Positions 32,688 through 40,028 of a DNA stretch of 40,028 bases are shown here, one piece after another (the stretch's first letter is position 1; each line of letters opens with the position of its first letter). Origin of the DNA: Pseudomonadota bacterium (GTDB taxonomy: Bacteria > Pseudomonadota > Gammaproteobacteria > Xanthomonadales > Rhodanobacteraceae). Under the pieces are notes generated by a model, which saw only the letters and a list, made by a program, of their open reading frames with translations, was not told the origin of the DNA and did no database searches. The position numbers and the translations under genes were made by a program. The stretch covers positions 1 through 40,028 of the forward strand of contig JAEYZH010000054.1 of assembly GCA_023430685.1 (NCBI GenBank). Direction: 5' to 3'.

Positions 32688-33683
32688 ATGAACGATGACG
32701 ATGACCGCAGCTCGCCTTGGGCGCGAGCGCAACCGGGCCGCAAGGACCGACCGAGGCCTGCGCCAGCGAGCGGGCGCGAAACGGCGCGATCGCGCGACAC
32801 GCGCGAGACGCAGGACGAGCAGGAGCAACGCAAGCGCGAACGCGCACGCGCGTACATCGATCGTCCGGGTGGCGGCTCGCGCGGCGCGCCGCGCGTGCCT
32901 CGGCCGCAGCCGGTGGCCGAGGCGGCGCCGCAGGCACCTCGCGAGCAGCGCCTGTACGGCCTCAACGCCTGCCTCGCGGCGTTCGCGCATCGACCCGACG
33001 CATTGCGCAAGGTCTATCTGTCGGAGGCGCGCATTCCGGTGCTGAAGCCGGTGCTCGCCTGGTGCGTGCAGCATCGGATCGGCTATCGCGTGGTCGAGGA
33101 GGGCGATCTCGACAAGCTCACGGCATCGCGGCACCACGAAGGCGTGTGCTTCGACGTTCGCCGGCCGGAGCCGATCGCGCTCGATGCGTTCCTCGCGGGC
33201 TTGCCGGCCGCCCCTGCGCGTTCGCTGCTGTTGTGGCTCGACGGCGTCGGCAATCCGCACAACCTCGGCGCGCTGCTGCGCAGCAGCGCGCATTTCGGCG
33301 TGCACGGCGTGCTCACGCCGCGCGCCGCGGGGCTCGATGTCTCGGGGGCGGCTGCGCGTGTTGCCGAAGGCGCCGCCGAAGTCGTGCCGCTGGTGCAGGC
33401 CGACGATCCCGCATCGGCGCTCGCGTCATTGCGCAAACACGGCTACGCACTCGCCGCGACGGTGCCGCGTGCGGGAGAGTCGCTGTACGCGGCCGTGCTG
33501 CCCGCGCGGCTCGTGCTCGTGTTCGGCGCGGAAGGCGAGGGCATGCGTGACGAGATGATCGATGCGGCGGACCTGCGGCTCACGATCCCGGGCAGCGGCG
33601 CGATCGAAAGCCTCAACGTCGCCGCGAGCGTCGCGGTGCTGCTTGGTGAGTACTGGCGCCAGCACGCGTCCCCACCCGCGTAG
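32688..33683 (+). CDS. TrmH/SpoU-family RNA methyltransferase (YfiF-like)
   Basis: A 331-residue RNA 2'-O-methyltransferase of the SpoU (knotted SPOUT) class. Residues 1-85 are a low-complexity, charged, Arg- and Pro-rich extension, resembling the long N-terminus of E. coli YfiF. Then comes a substrate-binding domain (RLYGLNACLAAFAHRPDALR) and from about residue 175 the catalytic domain with LLLWLDGVGNPHNLGALLRS (motif 1), VLVFGAEGEGM (motif 2) and IPGSGAIESLNVAASVAVLL (motif 3). It methylates rRNA or tRNA ribose with S-adenosylmethionine; the site is unknown. Its stop is the TAG of the following hairpin repeat. Confidence 0.9.
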   Translation: MNDDDDRSSPWARAQPGRKDRPRPAPASGRETARSRDTRETQDEQEQRKRERARAYIDRPGGGSRGAPRVPRPQPVAEAAPQAPREQRLYGLNACLAAFAHRPDALRKVYLSEARIPVLKPVLAWCVQHRIGYRVVEEGDLDKLTASRHHEGVCFDVRRPEPIALDAFLAGLPAAPARSLLLWLDGVGNPHNLGALLRSSAHFGVHGVLTPRAAGLDVSGAAARVAEGAAEVVPLVQADDPASALASLRKHGYALAATVPRAGESLYAAVLPARLVLVFGAEGEGMRDEMIDAADLRLTIPGSGAIESLNVAASVAVLLGEYWRQHASPPA

Positions 33684-33771
33684 GAGCGCACCCTGTGCGC
33701 GATGCGCGTGGGAACGAATGCCCGCGCCCAACCGGTTTCCTGCGCGGATCGCCCACAGGGTGGGCTCCTAC
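33680..33771. repeat. GTAGGAGCGCACC hairpin repeat, copy 3
   Basis: GTAGGAGCGCACCCTGTGCG at left and GCCCACAGGGTGGGCTCCTAC at right. It holds the stop codon of the RNA methyltransferase. Confidence 0.85.
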
Positions 33772-33784
33772 AAATGGGTTTCGT

Positions 33785-33875
33785 GTAGGCGCGCACCCTG
33801 TGCGCGATCGCGGGGATTCGACAACCCGCGAACGACCGGTTTCCTGCGCGGATCGCCCACAGGGTGGGCTCCTAC
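33785..33875. repeat. GTAGGCGCGCACC hairpin repeat, copy 4
   Basis: GTAGGCGCGCACCCTGTGCG at left and GCCCACAGGGTGGGCTCCTAC at right, a tandem neighbour of copy 3; both share the loop word ACCGGTTTCCTGCGCGGATC before the right arm. These convergent-gene-end repeats fill 33684-33932, which holds no gene. Confidence 0.85.
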
Positions 33876-33932
33876 GAGAGTCGGCGGGGAGGGCGCAGCC
33901 ATTCGCGCTTGCGCTCGGCGTGGCTGCCCGAA

Positions 33933-35363
33933 TCAGGGCGCCTTGCGCGGAAACGCGCCCGGCGCCGAACCGAAATCGCCTTCGGCCTGCGCGGCGAGAT
34001 AGGCCGCGACGACGTAGACGGCGACGTTCTGGCGCAGTTGTTCGGGATCGACCTTGTCGAGCGTGTCGTTCTCGGTGTGGTGCCAGTCGAAGTAGCGCGT
34101 CGCATCCTGGTACAGCGACAGCGCGGCCATGCCGACGCGATGCATTTCCGAAAGATCCGAGCCGCCGTGGCCCGGAGCGGTCGCGTCGTACTCGACGCCG
34201 AGCGGCGCGAGCAGCGCGGCGATCTGGTCGATCGCGCCGCGCGCTTCGGGCTTCACGCTCGCGGTGATCTTCCAGATGCGGTCAGCCCCCGCATCCGACT
34301 CGCTGCCGAGCACGGCCTTGTCGATCTGGCCCGCGTACTTCGCCGCGAGCGCCTTGCCGCCGTAGAGACCCGATTCCTCGTTCGCGAACGCGACCACGCG
34401 GATGCTGCGCGCGGGGCGCTCGGGCAATCCGGCGATGAGCTTCGCCGCGCCAGCCGCGATGCCGATGCCGGCCGCGTCGTCGACCGCGCCGGTGCCGACG
34501 TCCCAGGAGTCGAGGTGGCCGCCCATGATGAAGTACTCGTCGGGCGTGCTGCGACCCGTGAGTTCGGCGATCACGTTCGCACCGGTGTACTCGCCGTCCA
34601 TGCCGCAGTCGAGCGCGAGCCGCACGCGCACGGGCTTGCCGCGCGCGAGCACGCGCGCGAGCTGCTCGGCATCGGGCACCGCGAGCGCTGCGGCCGGGAT
34701 CGGCGTGACGCCTTCGGCGAACGCGGTGACGCCGGTATGCGGCAGGCGGTTGTGGTCGGTGCCGGCCGAACGCAGCAGGAAGCCGGCCGCACCCTTCTGC
34801 GACGCGAGAGAGGGTCCGCGCGAGCGCACGCGCGAGCCGATGCCGTAGTCGTGGCCGTCGCGATGCGCCTGCATGCGCGCATTCACGAACACGATCCTTC
34901 CGCGCACGCTCGCCTCGTCGGCGGCCTGCAGCGCATCGAACGAGTCGAACGCGACGACTTCCGCCTCGAGTCCGCCGGCTGGCGTACCCGGCGAATTGCC
35001 GAGCGCGACGAGCGCGAGCGGCTGCGGATACGGCGCGACGATCGCGCCGCTCTCGCTGCGGCGTACCCACTTCGGGAAGGTCACCGGCTCGCTCCAGACC
35101 TTGTCGAAGCCGAGCGCCTTGAACTTCGCGATCGTCCACTCGCGTGCCTTGAGGTCGTTCTCGCCGCCCGCGAGGCGTGCGCCGACTTCGGTGGTCAGGC
35201 CCTCGGTGAAGTCCCATGCGGTGTCATCGCGCAGCGCCTGGTCACGCAGGCGTTCGGCCGTCGCGATGTCGTCGGCGCGCAGCGTGGTCGGCTGGCCGGC
35301 GGCCAGGGCCGCAGCCGGTGCGGCGAGCAGCAGCGCGAGGGCGAGGGCGAGCGGTCTGCGCAT
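33933..35363 (-). CDS. Secreted M28-family metallo-aminopeptidase with PA domain
   Basis: A 476-residue exported peptidase. Signal peptide at 1-22 (RRPLALALALLLAAPAAALA). The middle carries a PA-like insert (about 130-250), and the M28 catalytic part shows GGHLDSWDVGTGAVDDAAG (His and Asp zinc ligands) near residue 291, FANEESG (Glu general base and ligand) near 341, GSESDAGAD (ligand) near 370 and the last His in WHHTENDTLD near 440. This is the set of the carboxypeptidase Q-like group of M28. It acts in the periplasm or outside the cell on short peptides. GGAG nine bases upstream marks the start at 35363. Confidence 0.93.
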   Translation of the reverse strand: MRRPLALALALLLAAPAAALAAGQPTTLRADDIATAERLRDQALRDDTAWDFTEGLTTEVGARLAGGENDLKAREWTIAKFKALGFDKVWSEPVTFPKWVRRSESGAIVAPYPQPLALVALGNSPGTPAGGLEAEVVAFDSFDALQAADEASVRGRIVFVNARMQAHRDGHDYGIGSRVRSRGPSLASQKGAAGFLLRSAGTDHNRLPHTGVTAFAEGVTPIPAAALAVPDAEQLARVLARGKPVRVRLALDCGMDGEYTGANVIAELTGRSTPDEYFIMGGHLDSWDVGTGAVDDAAGIGIAAGAAKLIAGLPERPARSIRVVAFANEESGLYGGKALAAKYAGQIDKAVLGSESDAGADRIWKITASVKPEARGAIDQIAALLAPLGVEYDATAPGHGGSDLSEMHRVGMAALSLYQDATRYFDWHHTENDTLDKVDPEQLRQNVAVYVVAAYLAAQAEGDFGSAPGAFPRKAP

Positions 35364-35480
35364 GGCGTTTCTCCGGCAAGGATCGGGAAACGCCAAGCAT
35401 GGATGCGCCGTGGCCCGCAGGGAAGGGGCCAATCGTCATGCACCGCGCGGGGCCGCTGCCGTCGCGTGCAGCGCCCGCGC

Positions 35481-35879
35481 TCAGTTCTTCGCCTTGAGCA
35501 GGTCCCTGATCTCGGCGAGCAGCACGACATCCTCGGGCGGCGGCGCGGGCGCGGCTTCCGCCTTGCGCACGATGCGGTTGACGACTTTCACGACGAGGAA
35601 GATCGCGAGTGCGATGATCGCGAACTGGATCAGCGTGTTGAGGAACGCGCCGAACTGGATCGCGACTTCGCCCTTGCCGTCGGGCCCGGCCGCCTGCAGC
35701 ACCCACTTGTAGGAGGAGAAATCCACGCCGCCGATCAACAGGCCGATCGGCGGCATGATGATCTGATCGACGAGCGAGGTGACGATCTTGCCGAAGGCGG
35801 CGCCGATCACGACGCCGACCGCGAGGTCGATGACGTTGCCGCGCATCACGAAAGCCTTGAACTCGGTCGCGAGACTCAT
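35481..35879 (-). CDS. mscL: Large-conductance mechanosensitive channel
   Basis: A 132-residue inner-membrane channel that opens on membrane tension to release solutes. It shows FKAFVMRGNVIDLAVGVVIG (N-terminal helix and TM1 with gate-lining Gly/Ala/Val), the VTSLVDQIIMPPIGLL stretch, FGAFLNTLIQFAIIALAIFL (TM2) and a C-terminal EIRDLLKAK bundle. Length matches the family (about 136). AGGAGG-like GGAGG lies six bases upstream. It ends 117 bases before the peptidase start and is probably separately expressed. Confidence 0.96.
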   Translation of the reverse strand: MSLATEFKAFVMRGNVIDLAVGVVIGAAFGKIVTSLVDQIIMPPIGLLIGGVDFSSYKWVLQAAGPDGKGEVAIQFGAFLNTLIQFAIIALAIFLVVKVVNRIVRKAEAAPAPPPEDVVLLAEIRDLLKAKN

Positions 35880-35955
35880 GGTTCCTCCAGGGGGATCTTG
35901 GGACCCTCCGCGGGCCCGCGGGCACTCTACCGCAGCGCGGCGCGCACGTCGCCGA

Positions 35956-36642
35956 TCAGGCGATGCGGCCTTCGAGCAGCGCGAACGCACCGAGGCTCGC
36001 GCGGAAGCGATCACCGCGCTCGAGGGCCGCGACACCTGCGGGCGTGCCCGTGAACACGAGGTCGCCGGGCGCGAGTTCCCATAGCCTGGACAACTCGTGG
36101 ATGATCGCGGCCACGTCGAAGATCATGTCCGCCGTCGACGCGTGCTGGCGCCGCTCGCCATTGACCTCGAGCGTGAGCGCGAGGTCGCGCGGATGCCCGA
36201 CCGTCGCGACCGGATGGATCGCCGAAACCGGCGCGGACGCATCGAAGCCCTTGGCCGCGTCCCACGGATGCGCCTTCGCCTTCGCCACCGCCTGCAGGTC
36301 GCGGCGCGTGAGGTCGAGCCCGACGCCGTAACCGTAGACGCAGTCGAGCGCGCGGGCTGCGTCGATGTCACGCCCGCCCGCGCGCAGCGCGACGACCATC
36401 TCGACCTCGTGGTGCAGCTCCTTCGTCGCCGACGGATACGGCACGTCCGCGCCATCGGCCACGATCGCGTCGGCGGGTTTCATGAAGAACATCGGACGCG
36501 TGCGCTCGACCTCGGCGCCCATCTCCTTCGCATGCTCGGCATAGTTGCGGCCGATGCAGTAGATGCGTCGCAACGGGAAGCGCGCGGCCTCGCCGGCGAT
36601 CGGCAGGCTCGGGATGTGCGGCGCGGGGATGGCGTAGTGCAT
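35956..36642 (-). CDS. FAH-family hydrolase (fumarylpyruvate hydrolase-like)
   Basis: A 228-residue enzyme of the fumarylacetoacetase C-terminal-domain family, splitting carbon-carbon bonds of beta-diketo acids. Key motifs: YCIGRNYAEHAKEMG near residue 28, FFMKPADAIV, HHEVEMVVAL near 78 (metal-binding Glu residues), GLDLTRRDLQ near 109 (Asp) and GDLVFTGTPAGVAAL near 202. It may act in gentisate/aromatic degradation, or as an oxaloacetate decarboxylase-like FAHD1 enzyme; no other pathway gene is adjacent. Start 36642 is preferred; an ATG at 36675 adds 11 residues. Confidence 0.9.
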   Translation of the reverse strand: MHYAIPAPHIPSLPIAGEAARFPLRRIYCIGRNYAEHAKEMGAEVERTRPMFFMKPADAIVADGADVPYPSATKELHHEVEMVVALRAGGRDIDAARALDCVYGYGVGLDLTRRDLQAVAKAKAHPWDAAKGFDASAPVSAIHPVATVGHPRDLALTLEVNGERRQHASTADMIFDVAAIIHELSRLWELAPGDLVFTGTPAGVAALERGDRFRASLGAFALLEGRIA

Positions 36643-36681
36643 GTCGGCGTGCGCGTGCGAAAGGGGGCCAAGCATAGCCGC

Positions 36682-37131
36682 TCAGGTGCGCGCGGGCTTG
36701 TCCGAGCGGTGCGTGCGCCGCCACACGAGCTTGAGGCCCGACCAGGTCGCGTCGATCGCGCAGACCTTGACGTCGACGAGCCCGAGCGGCAGCGCGAGCT
36801 CGCGCACGAGGTCTTCGCGGATGTCGGTCGGCACGCCGGAGGCCTTCTTCGGCCACGACACCCAGAGCACGCCGTCGGCCGGCAGTCGGGTGGCCAGCGC
36901 CGCGAGTTCGTGCGCGAGCACGGCCGAGCGATCGGCGAACACGTGCGCGATATCGAACCGCGCACGCGCGCCGACCAGGGTGAGGTCGTCGGCGCGCGCG
37001 CCGACCAGGGACGCGTAGTCGTCCGGCGCGTGGCGAACCAGGATGCGCGACTCGCGCGCGAGGCCGAGCTTCTGCCACGGCGGCTTGCCCGAATAGCCCG
37101 CTGCGGTGGATGCGGATGGTTTGGCTGACAT
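36682..37131 (-). CDS. DUF3052-family protein
   Basis: A 149-residue cytoplasmic protein of the DUF3052 type. The family opening GYSGKPPWQKLGLARESRIL is at residue 12, and the distinctive FADRSAVLAHELAALATR, VLWVSWPKKASGVPTDI and DATWSGLKLVWRR segments follow. Its function is not known. It shares a 101-base upstream region with the adaptor gene at 37233, so the two are divergent. Confidence 0.9.
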   Translation of the reverse strand: MSAKPSASTAAGYSGKPPWQKLGLARESRILVRHAPDDYASLVGARADDLTLVGARARFDIAHVFADRSAVLAHELAALATRLPADGVLWVSWPKKASGVPTDIREDLVRELALPLGLVDVKVCAIDATWSGLKLVWRRTHRSDKPART

Positions 37132-37189
37132 CTGTCACGTCCCCGGCATGATGGGATCGCCTTGCGGCGGAATGGCGGCGACGCGAGTC

Positions 37190-37195
37190 TATGGC
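37190..37195 (+). promoter_or_regulatory. -10-like TATGGC of the exporter operon
   Basis: GTCTATGGCAGAC, 37 bases before the adaptor start at 37233. The ATG inside it (37191) is the first in-frame ATG but probably not used. Confidence 0.4.
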
Positions 37196-37232
37196 AGACT
37201 TCAGCGTCTTGGCCGCACGCAGGGATGGACGA

Positions 37233-38471
37233 GTGGAAAAGTCGGACATGTTGCAGCAGCTGCGGATCGACCGCCGCGAGCCGGAGCCGCGGGGCGGCGC
37301 CGCGCGCATCGTCGCGATCGCGGTGGGCCTGCTGGTCGTGCTGGCCCTCGCGGGCGGCGGATGGTGGTTCCTGCGCGGCGGCAAGGCCGTCGTCGTCGAC
37401 ACCGCGAGCGCAGTCGCGCCGACCGCGTCCGCGACCGGGCCGCAGTCGGTGCTGCAGGCGACCGGCTACGTGACCGCGCGCCGCGAAGCGACCGTGTCGG
37501 CGCAGATCACCGGCACCCTGACCGAAGTGCTGATCGAGGAAGGCGAGCACGTCGAGGCGGGGCAAGTGCTCGCGCGTCTCGAGGACACCGCGCAGCGCGC
37601 GGCGGTCGACCAGGCCGAGGCCGCTCGGCGCGCCGCGCAGGCGCAGCTCGCGCAGGCGAACGCGCAGCTCGCACAGGACCGGCGCGACGTCGCGCGTGCG
37701 GAGGAATTGGTCGGCCGGCAACTGGTGTCGCGCCAGGCCGTCGAGCTTGCGCGCACGAAGGTCGAGGCGCAGGCCGCGCAGGTGGAGACGCAGCGTCGCC
37801 AGGTCGAGGTCGCGGCGGCCGCGGTCGCGGCCGCACGCGTGCAGCTCGGCTATTGCACCGTGCTCGCGCCGTTCGCGGGCGTGGTGATCGCGAAGGCCGC
37901 GCAGCCTGGCGAAATCGTCTCGCCGTTGTCGGCCGGCGGCGGCTTCACGCGCACCGGCGTCGGCACGATCGTCGACATGGATTAGCTCGAGGTCGAGGTC
38001 GACGTCAACGAGTCCTACATCAACCGCGTGCGCGCGGGACAGCCGACCGAGGCCGCGCTCGATGCGTATCCGGACTGGAAGATCCCGGGCCGCGTGATCG
38101 CGATTATCCCGACCGCGGACCGCGGCAAGGCGACGGTCAAGGTGCGCGTCGGCCTCGACCAGAAGGACGCGCGCATCGTGCCCGACATGGGCGTGCGCGT
38201 GTCGTTCCTCGAGGCCGAAGCCACAGCGGATGCGGCGTCCGCAGAGCCGCCGAAGGGCGTGCTGGTGCCGGCGTCGAGCATCGTGCAGCGCGACGGCCGC
38301 AGCGTCGTGTTCGCGCTCGAGCGCGATCGCGCGCGCATGCAGCCGGTGACCACGGGACAGGCGCGCGGCGACCTGCGCCTCGTCGAAGGACTCGCGGCGG
38401 GTACGCGCGTGGTCGTGGCGCCCGGCGCCGATCTCGATGATGGCGCGCGCGTCGAGCCGCGCGGCAAGTAG
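37233..38471 (+). pseudogene. Membrane-fusion adaptor (HlyD/MacA-like) interrupted by in-frame TAG
   Basis: A periplasmic adaptor of a MacAB-type exporter. From GTG 37233 the frame encodes about 250 residues: a TM helix at about 25-45 (IVAIAVGLLVVLALAGGGWW), a biotinyl-lipoyl-like N-half (VLQATGYVTARREATV), a coiled coil of Ala/Gln-rich repeats (AAQAQLAQANAQLAQD), then the returning lipoyl part (GYCTVLAPFAGVVIAK). At 37983 the codon TAG interrupts the phrase VDMD-stop-LEVEVDVNESYI, and the same frame then continues intact for 161 codons through the beta-barrel and membrane-proximal domains to the normal end at 38471. TAG is one base from TCG (Ser), which fits the position. So this is a recent nonsense mutation or a sequencing error; the two exporter genes downstream are intact. 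Confidence 0.85.
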
Positions 38472-38534
38472 TTGCGACACCCCATCCACCCCGGCGTCCG
38501 CGTGGATGCCGCCGACGAACAGCCGAGGCAAGCG

Positions 38535-39233
38535 ATGAGCGCACTGGTCGAAATCCGCAACGTCAGCAAGGTCTACGAACGCGGCCGGCAGAAGGTCGAG
38601 GTGCTGCACAACGTCGACCTCGACATCGCGAGGGGCGACTTCCTCGCGTTGATGGGCCCCTCGGGGTCGGGCAAGACCACCCTGCTCAACCTGATCGGCG
38701 GGCTCGACACGCCGACCGCCGGCAGCATCGGCGTCGGTGGCGAGCGCATCGATCGGCTCGGCGAGGGTGCGCTCGCGAAGTGGCGCTCCGAGCACGTCGG
38801 CTTCATCTTCCAGTTCTACAACCTGCTGCCGATGCTGTCGGCGCAGCGCAACGTCGAACTGCCGTTGCTGCTGACGCGCCTCTCGGCCGCGCAGCGCAAG
38901 CGCAATGCGGGCATCGCGCTGCAACTGGTAGGGCTCGCCGACCGCGCGGGCCACAAGCCGGGCGAGCTGTCGGGCGGCCAGCAGCAGCGCGTCGCGATCG
39001 CGCGCGCGATCGTGTCCGATCCCGAACTGCTGGTCTGCGACGAGCCGACCGGCGACCTCGACCGCCAGTCGGCCGAGGATGTGCTCGGGCTGCTGCAGAC
39101 GCTCAACCGCGACCACGGCAAGACCATCATCATGGTCACGCACGACCCGAAGGCGGCCGAGTACGCGAAGCAGACGCTGCACCTCGACAAGGGCACGCTG
39201 GTCGAGGACGCGGGACGGAAGGTCGCGAGCTGA
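38535..39233 (+). CDS. ABC transporter ATP-binding protein (MacB/LolD-like)
   Basis: A 232-residue cytoplasmic ATPase of the MacB/LolD group. Walker A is GPSGSGKTTLLN (about residues 38-49), Q-loop FQFYNLLP near 98, signature LSGGQQQR near 142, Walker B LLVCDEPTGDLD near 162, and the switch His in VTHDP near 195. It is part of the exporter operon, following the adaptor gene and preceding the permease. GAGG at 38524-38527 precedes the start. In such systems the ATPase drives removal of molecules (peptides, drugs or lipoproteins) from the periplasm through the adaptor; the substrate is unknown. Confidence 0.94.
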   Translation: MSALVEIRNVSKVYERGRQKVEVLHNVDLDIARGDFLALMGPSGSGKTTLLNLIGGLDTPTAGSIGVGGERIDRLGEGALAKWRSEHVGFIFQFYNLLPMLSAQRNVELPLLLTRLSAAQRKRNAGIALQLVGLADRAGHKPGELSGGQQQRVAIARAIVSDPELLVCDEPTGDLDRQSAEDVLGLLQTLNRDHGKTIIMVTHDPKAAEYAKQTLHLDKGTLVEDAGRKVAS

Positions 39234-39243
39234 GCGCGCGACG

Positions 39244-39280
39244 CCCTTCACCCCTCACCCCTCAGCCCTCAGCCCTCCCC
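39244..39280 (+). repeat. Low-complexity CCCTCA/CCCCTCA tandem stretch
   Basis: CCCTTCACCCCTCACCCCTC followed by AGCCCTCAGCCCTCCCC, with repeated CCCTCA words and almost no G on this strand. It lies between the ATPase stop and the permease start (spacing 61 bases) and is unlike the surrounding DNA. Confidence 0.6.
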
Positions 39281-39294
39281 CGAGAGGCACCACG

Positions 39295-40028
39295 ATGAAA
39301 TACCTCCACCTCGTCTGGGCCGCGTTGTTCCGCCGCAAGACGCGCACGATCTTCACGCTGCTGTCGGTGCTCGCCGCGTTCCTGCTGTTCGGCCTGCTCG
39401 ATTCGGTGCGCAGCGCGTTCGCCGATGCGGGCAACAGCGTGACCGGCGTCGACCGCATGGTCACGATCTCGAAGGTCAGCTTCACGATGGAGCTGCCCCA
39501 GAGCCTGCTGCCGCGGATCCAGGCGACGCCCGGCGTCAAGGAAGTTGCGTACGCGAACTGGTTCGGCGGCGTCTACCAGGACCGCAAGAACTTCTTCCCG
39601 AACATGGCGGTGAGCCCGAACTTCTTCAGCGTTTACGACGAGTTCGTGCTGCCGCCCGAGCAGGCGCAGGCGTTCGCGGCCACGCGCACCGGCGCGGTCG
39701 TCGGTGCGCAGCTCGCCGAGCGCTTCGGCTGGAAGATCGGCGACAAGATCCCGCTCGAGGCGACGATCTACCCGCAGAAGGACGGCAGCAACACCTGGAC
39801 CGTCGACCTCGTCGGCATCTTCAACGTGAGCGATCCGAAGCAGCGCGGGCAGGAGTCGCAGCTGCTGTTCCGCTGGGACTACTTCGACGAAGCGCGCCAA
39901 TTCGGCAACGGCAACATCGGCTGGTACATCCTGCGCGTGGCGGACCGCAACCAGGCCGACCAGGTCGCGCGCGCGATCGACGCGCTGTCGGCGAACTCCG
40001 ACCACGAGACCAAGACCCAGACCGAGCA
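39295..40028 (+). CDS. ABC transporter permease (MacB/FtsX-like), 5' part
   Basis: At least 244 residues, cut by the window edge. The N-terminus has one membrane segment (FRRKTRTIFTLLSVLAAFLL, about residues 12-31) followed by a large periplasmic MacB-PCD-like domain: RMVTISKVSFTMELPQSL, IQATPGVKEVAYANWFGG, RTGAVVGAQLAERFGWKIGD and TVDLVGIFNVSDPKQRGQ. This is the FtsX/MacB permease architecture, in which three further C-terminal membrane helices would follow beyond the window. It completes the adaptor-ATPase-permease operon. Confidence 0.92.
   Translation, partial: MKYLHLVWAALFRRKTRTIFTLLSVLAAFLLFGLLDSVRSAFADAGNSVTGVDRMVTISKVSFTMELPQSLLPRIQATPGVKEVAYANWFGGVYQDRKNFFPNMAVSPNFFSVYDEFVLPPEQAQAFAATRTGAVVGAQLAERFGWKIGDKIPLEATIYPQKDGSNTWTVDLVGIFNVSDPKQRGQESQLLFRWDYFDEARQFGNGNIGWYILRVADRNQADQVARAIDALSANSDHETKTQTE

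Noticed and set aside
37983..37985. Amber codon read as pyrrolysine or by programmed readthrough
   Set aside because: No pyrrolysine genes or readthrough signals are visible, and adaptor proteins of this family do not use it. A point mutation or sequencing error is simpler.

Overview
The window is very GC-rich, densely coding and looks like chromosomal DNA of a gammaproteobacterium of the Xanthomonadales (Lysobacterales), probably near Rhodanobacteraceae/Dokdonella. This is inferred from three things: the pgk-pyk-fba glycolytic order, the secreted proteins ending in an F-x-[DN]-G-F-[DE] tail, and dispersed hairpins starting GTAGGAGCGCACCCTGTG. I see no tRNA, rRNA, transposase, integrase, phage gene or CRISPR array.

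Layout. 0.1-0.7 kb: HAD phosphatase (minus). 0.9-2.0 kb: secreted repeat protein. 2.15-3.85 kb: YadG/YadH-type ABC exporter, followed by about 400 bp of gene debris (a YCII-family N-terminus and a decayed copy of the yadH 3' end). 4.25-6.5 kb: second large secreted protein. 6.7-7.5 kb: membrane protein. 7.5-8.8 kb: serA (minus). 8.9-10.3 kb: FAD 2-hydroxyacid dehydrogenase, then ackA. 11.6-12.8 kb: FAD amine/amino-acid oxidase-type protein (minus). 12.9-18.0 kb: GIY-YIG-like protein, beta-helix protein with the C-terminal tail, SGD-repeat adhesin-like protein, uracil-DNA glycosylase-family protein, lipoprotein, NYN-OST-HTH RNase-like protein. 18.1-19.8 kb: unknown protein (minus), membrane protein, OsmC-family protein (minus).

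20.0-27.3 kb is a central-carbon block (pgk, pyk, class I fba) interrupted by a HAD phosphatase, a PH-domain membrane protein, a small membrane protein, a TonB-C-like protein and about 0.7 kb of palindromic and tandem repeats. 27.4-30.1 kb: receptor-type Ser/Thr kinase with a C-terminal TPR-like region, convergent with cysK. 31.5-33.7 kb: macro-domain protein, GNAT acetyltransferase, TrmH-family RNA methyltransferase. 33.9-37.1 kb (minus): secreted M28 peptidase, mscL, FAH-family hydrolase, DUF3052 protein. 37.2-40.0 kb: MacAB-like exporter whose adaptor gene has an in-frame amber codon and whose permease runs off the window.

How it works together. Most genes are single units with their own -10-like element (TA-N3-T or TATGGC type), often so close to the start that the mRNA would be nearly leaderless. 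Clear operons are yadG-yadH (ATGA overlap) and the MacAB set. Hairpin repeats sit at gene ends, and in five genes the first bases of the repeat (GTAGG) supply the TAG stop. The two most notable patterns are the shared C-terminal tail on three otherwise unrelated exported proteins and the recruitment of repeat ends as stop codons.
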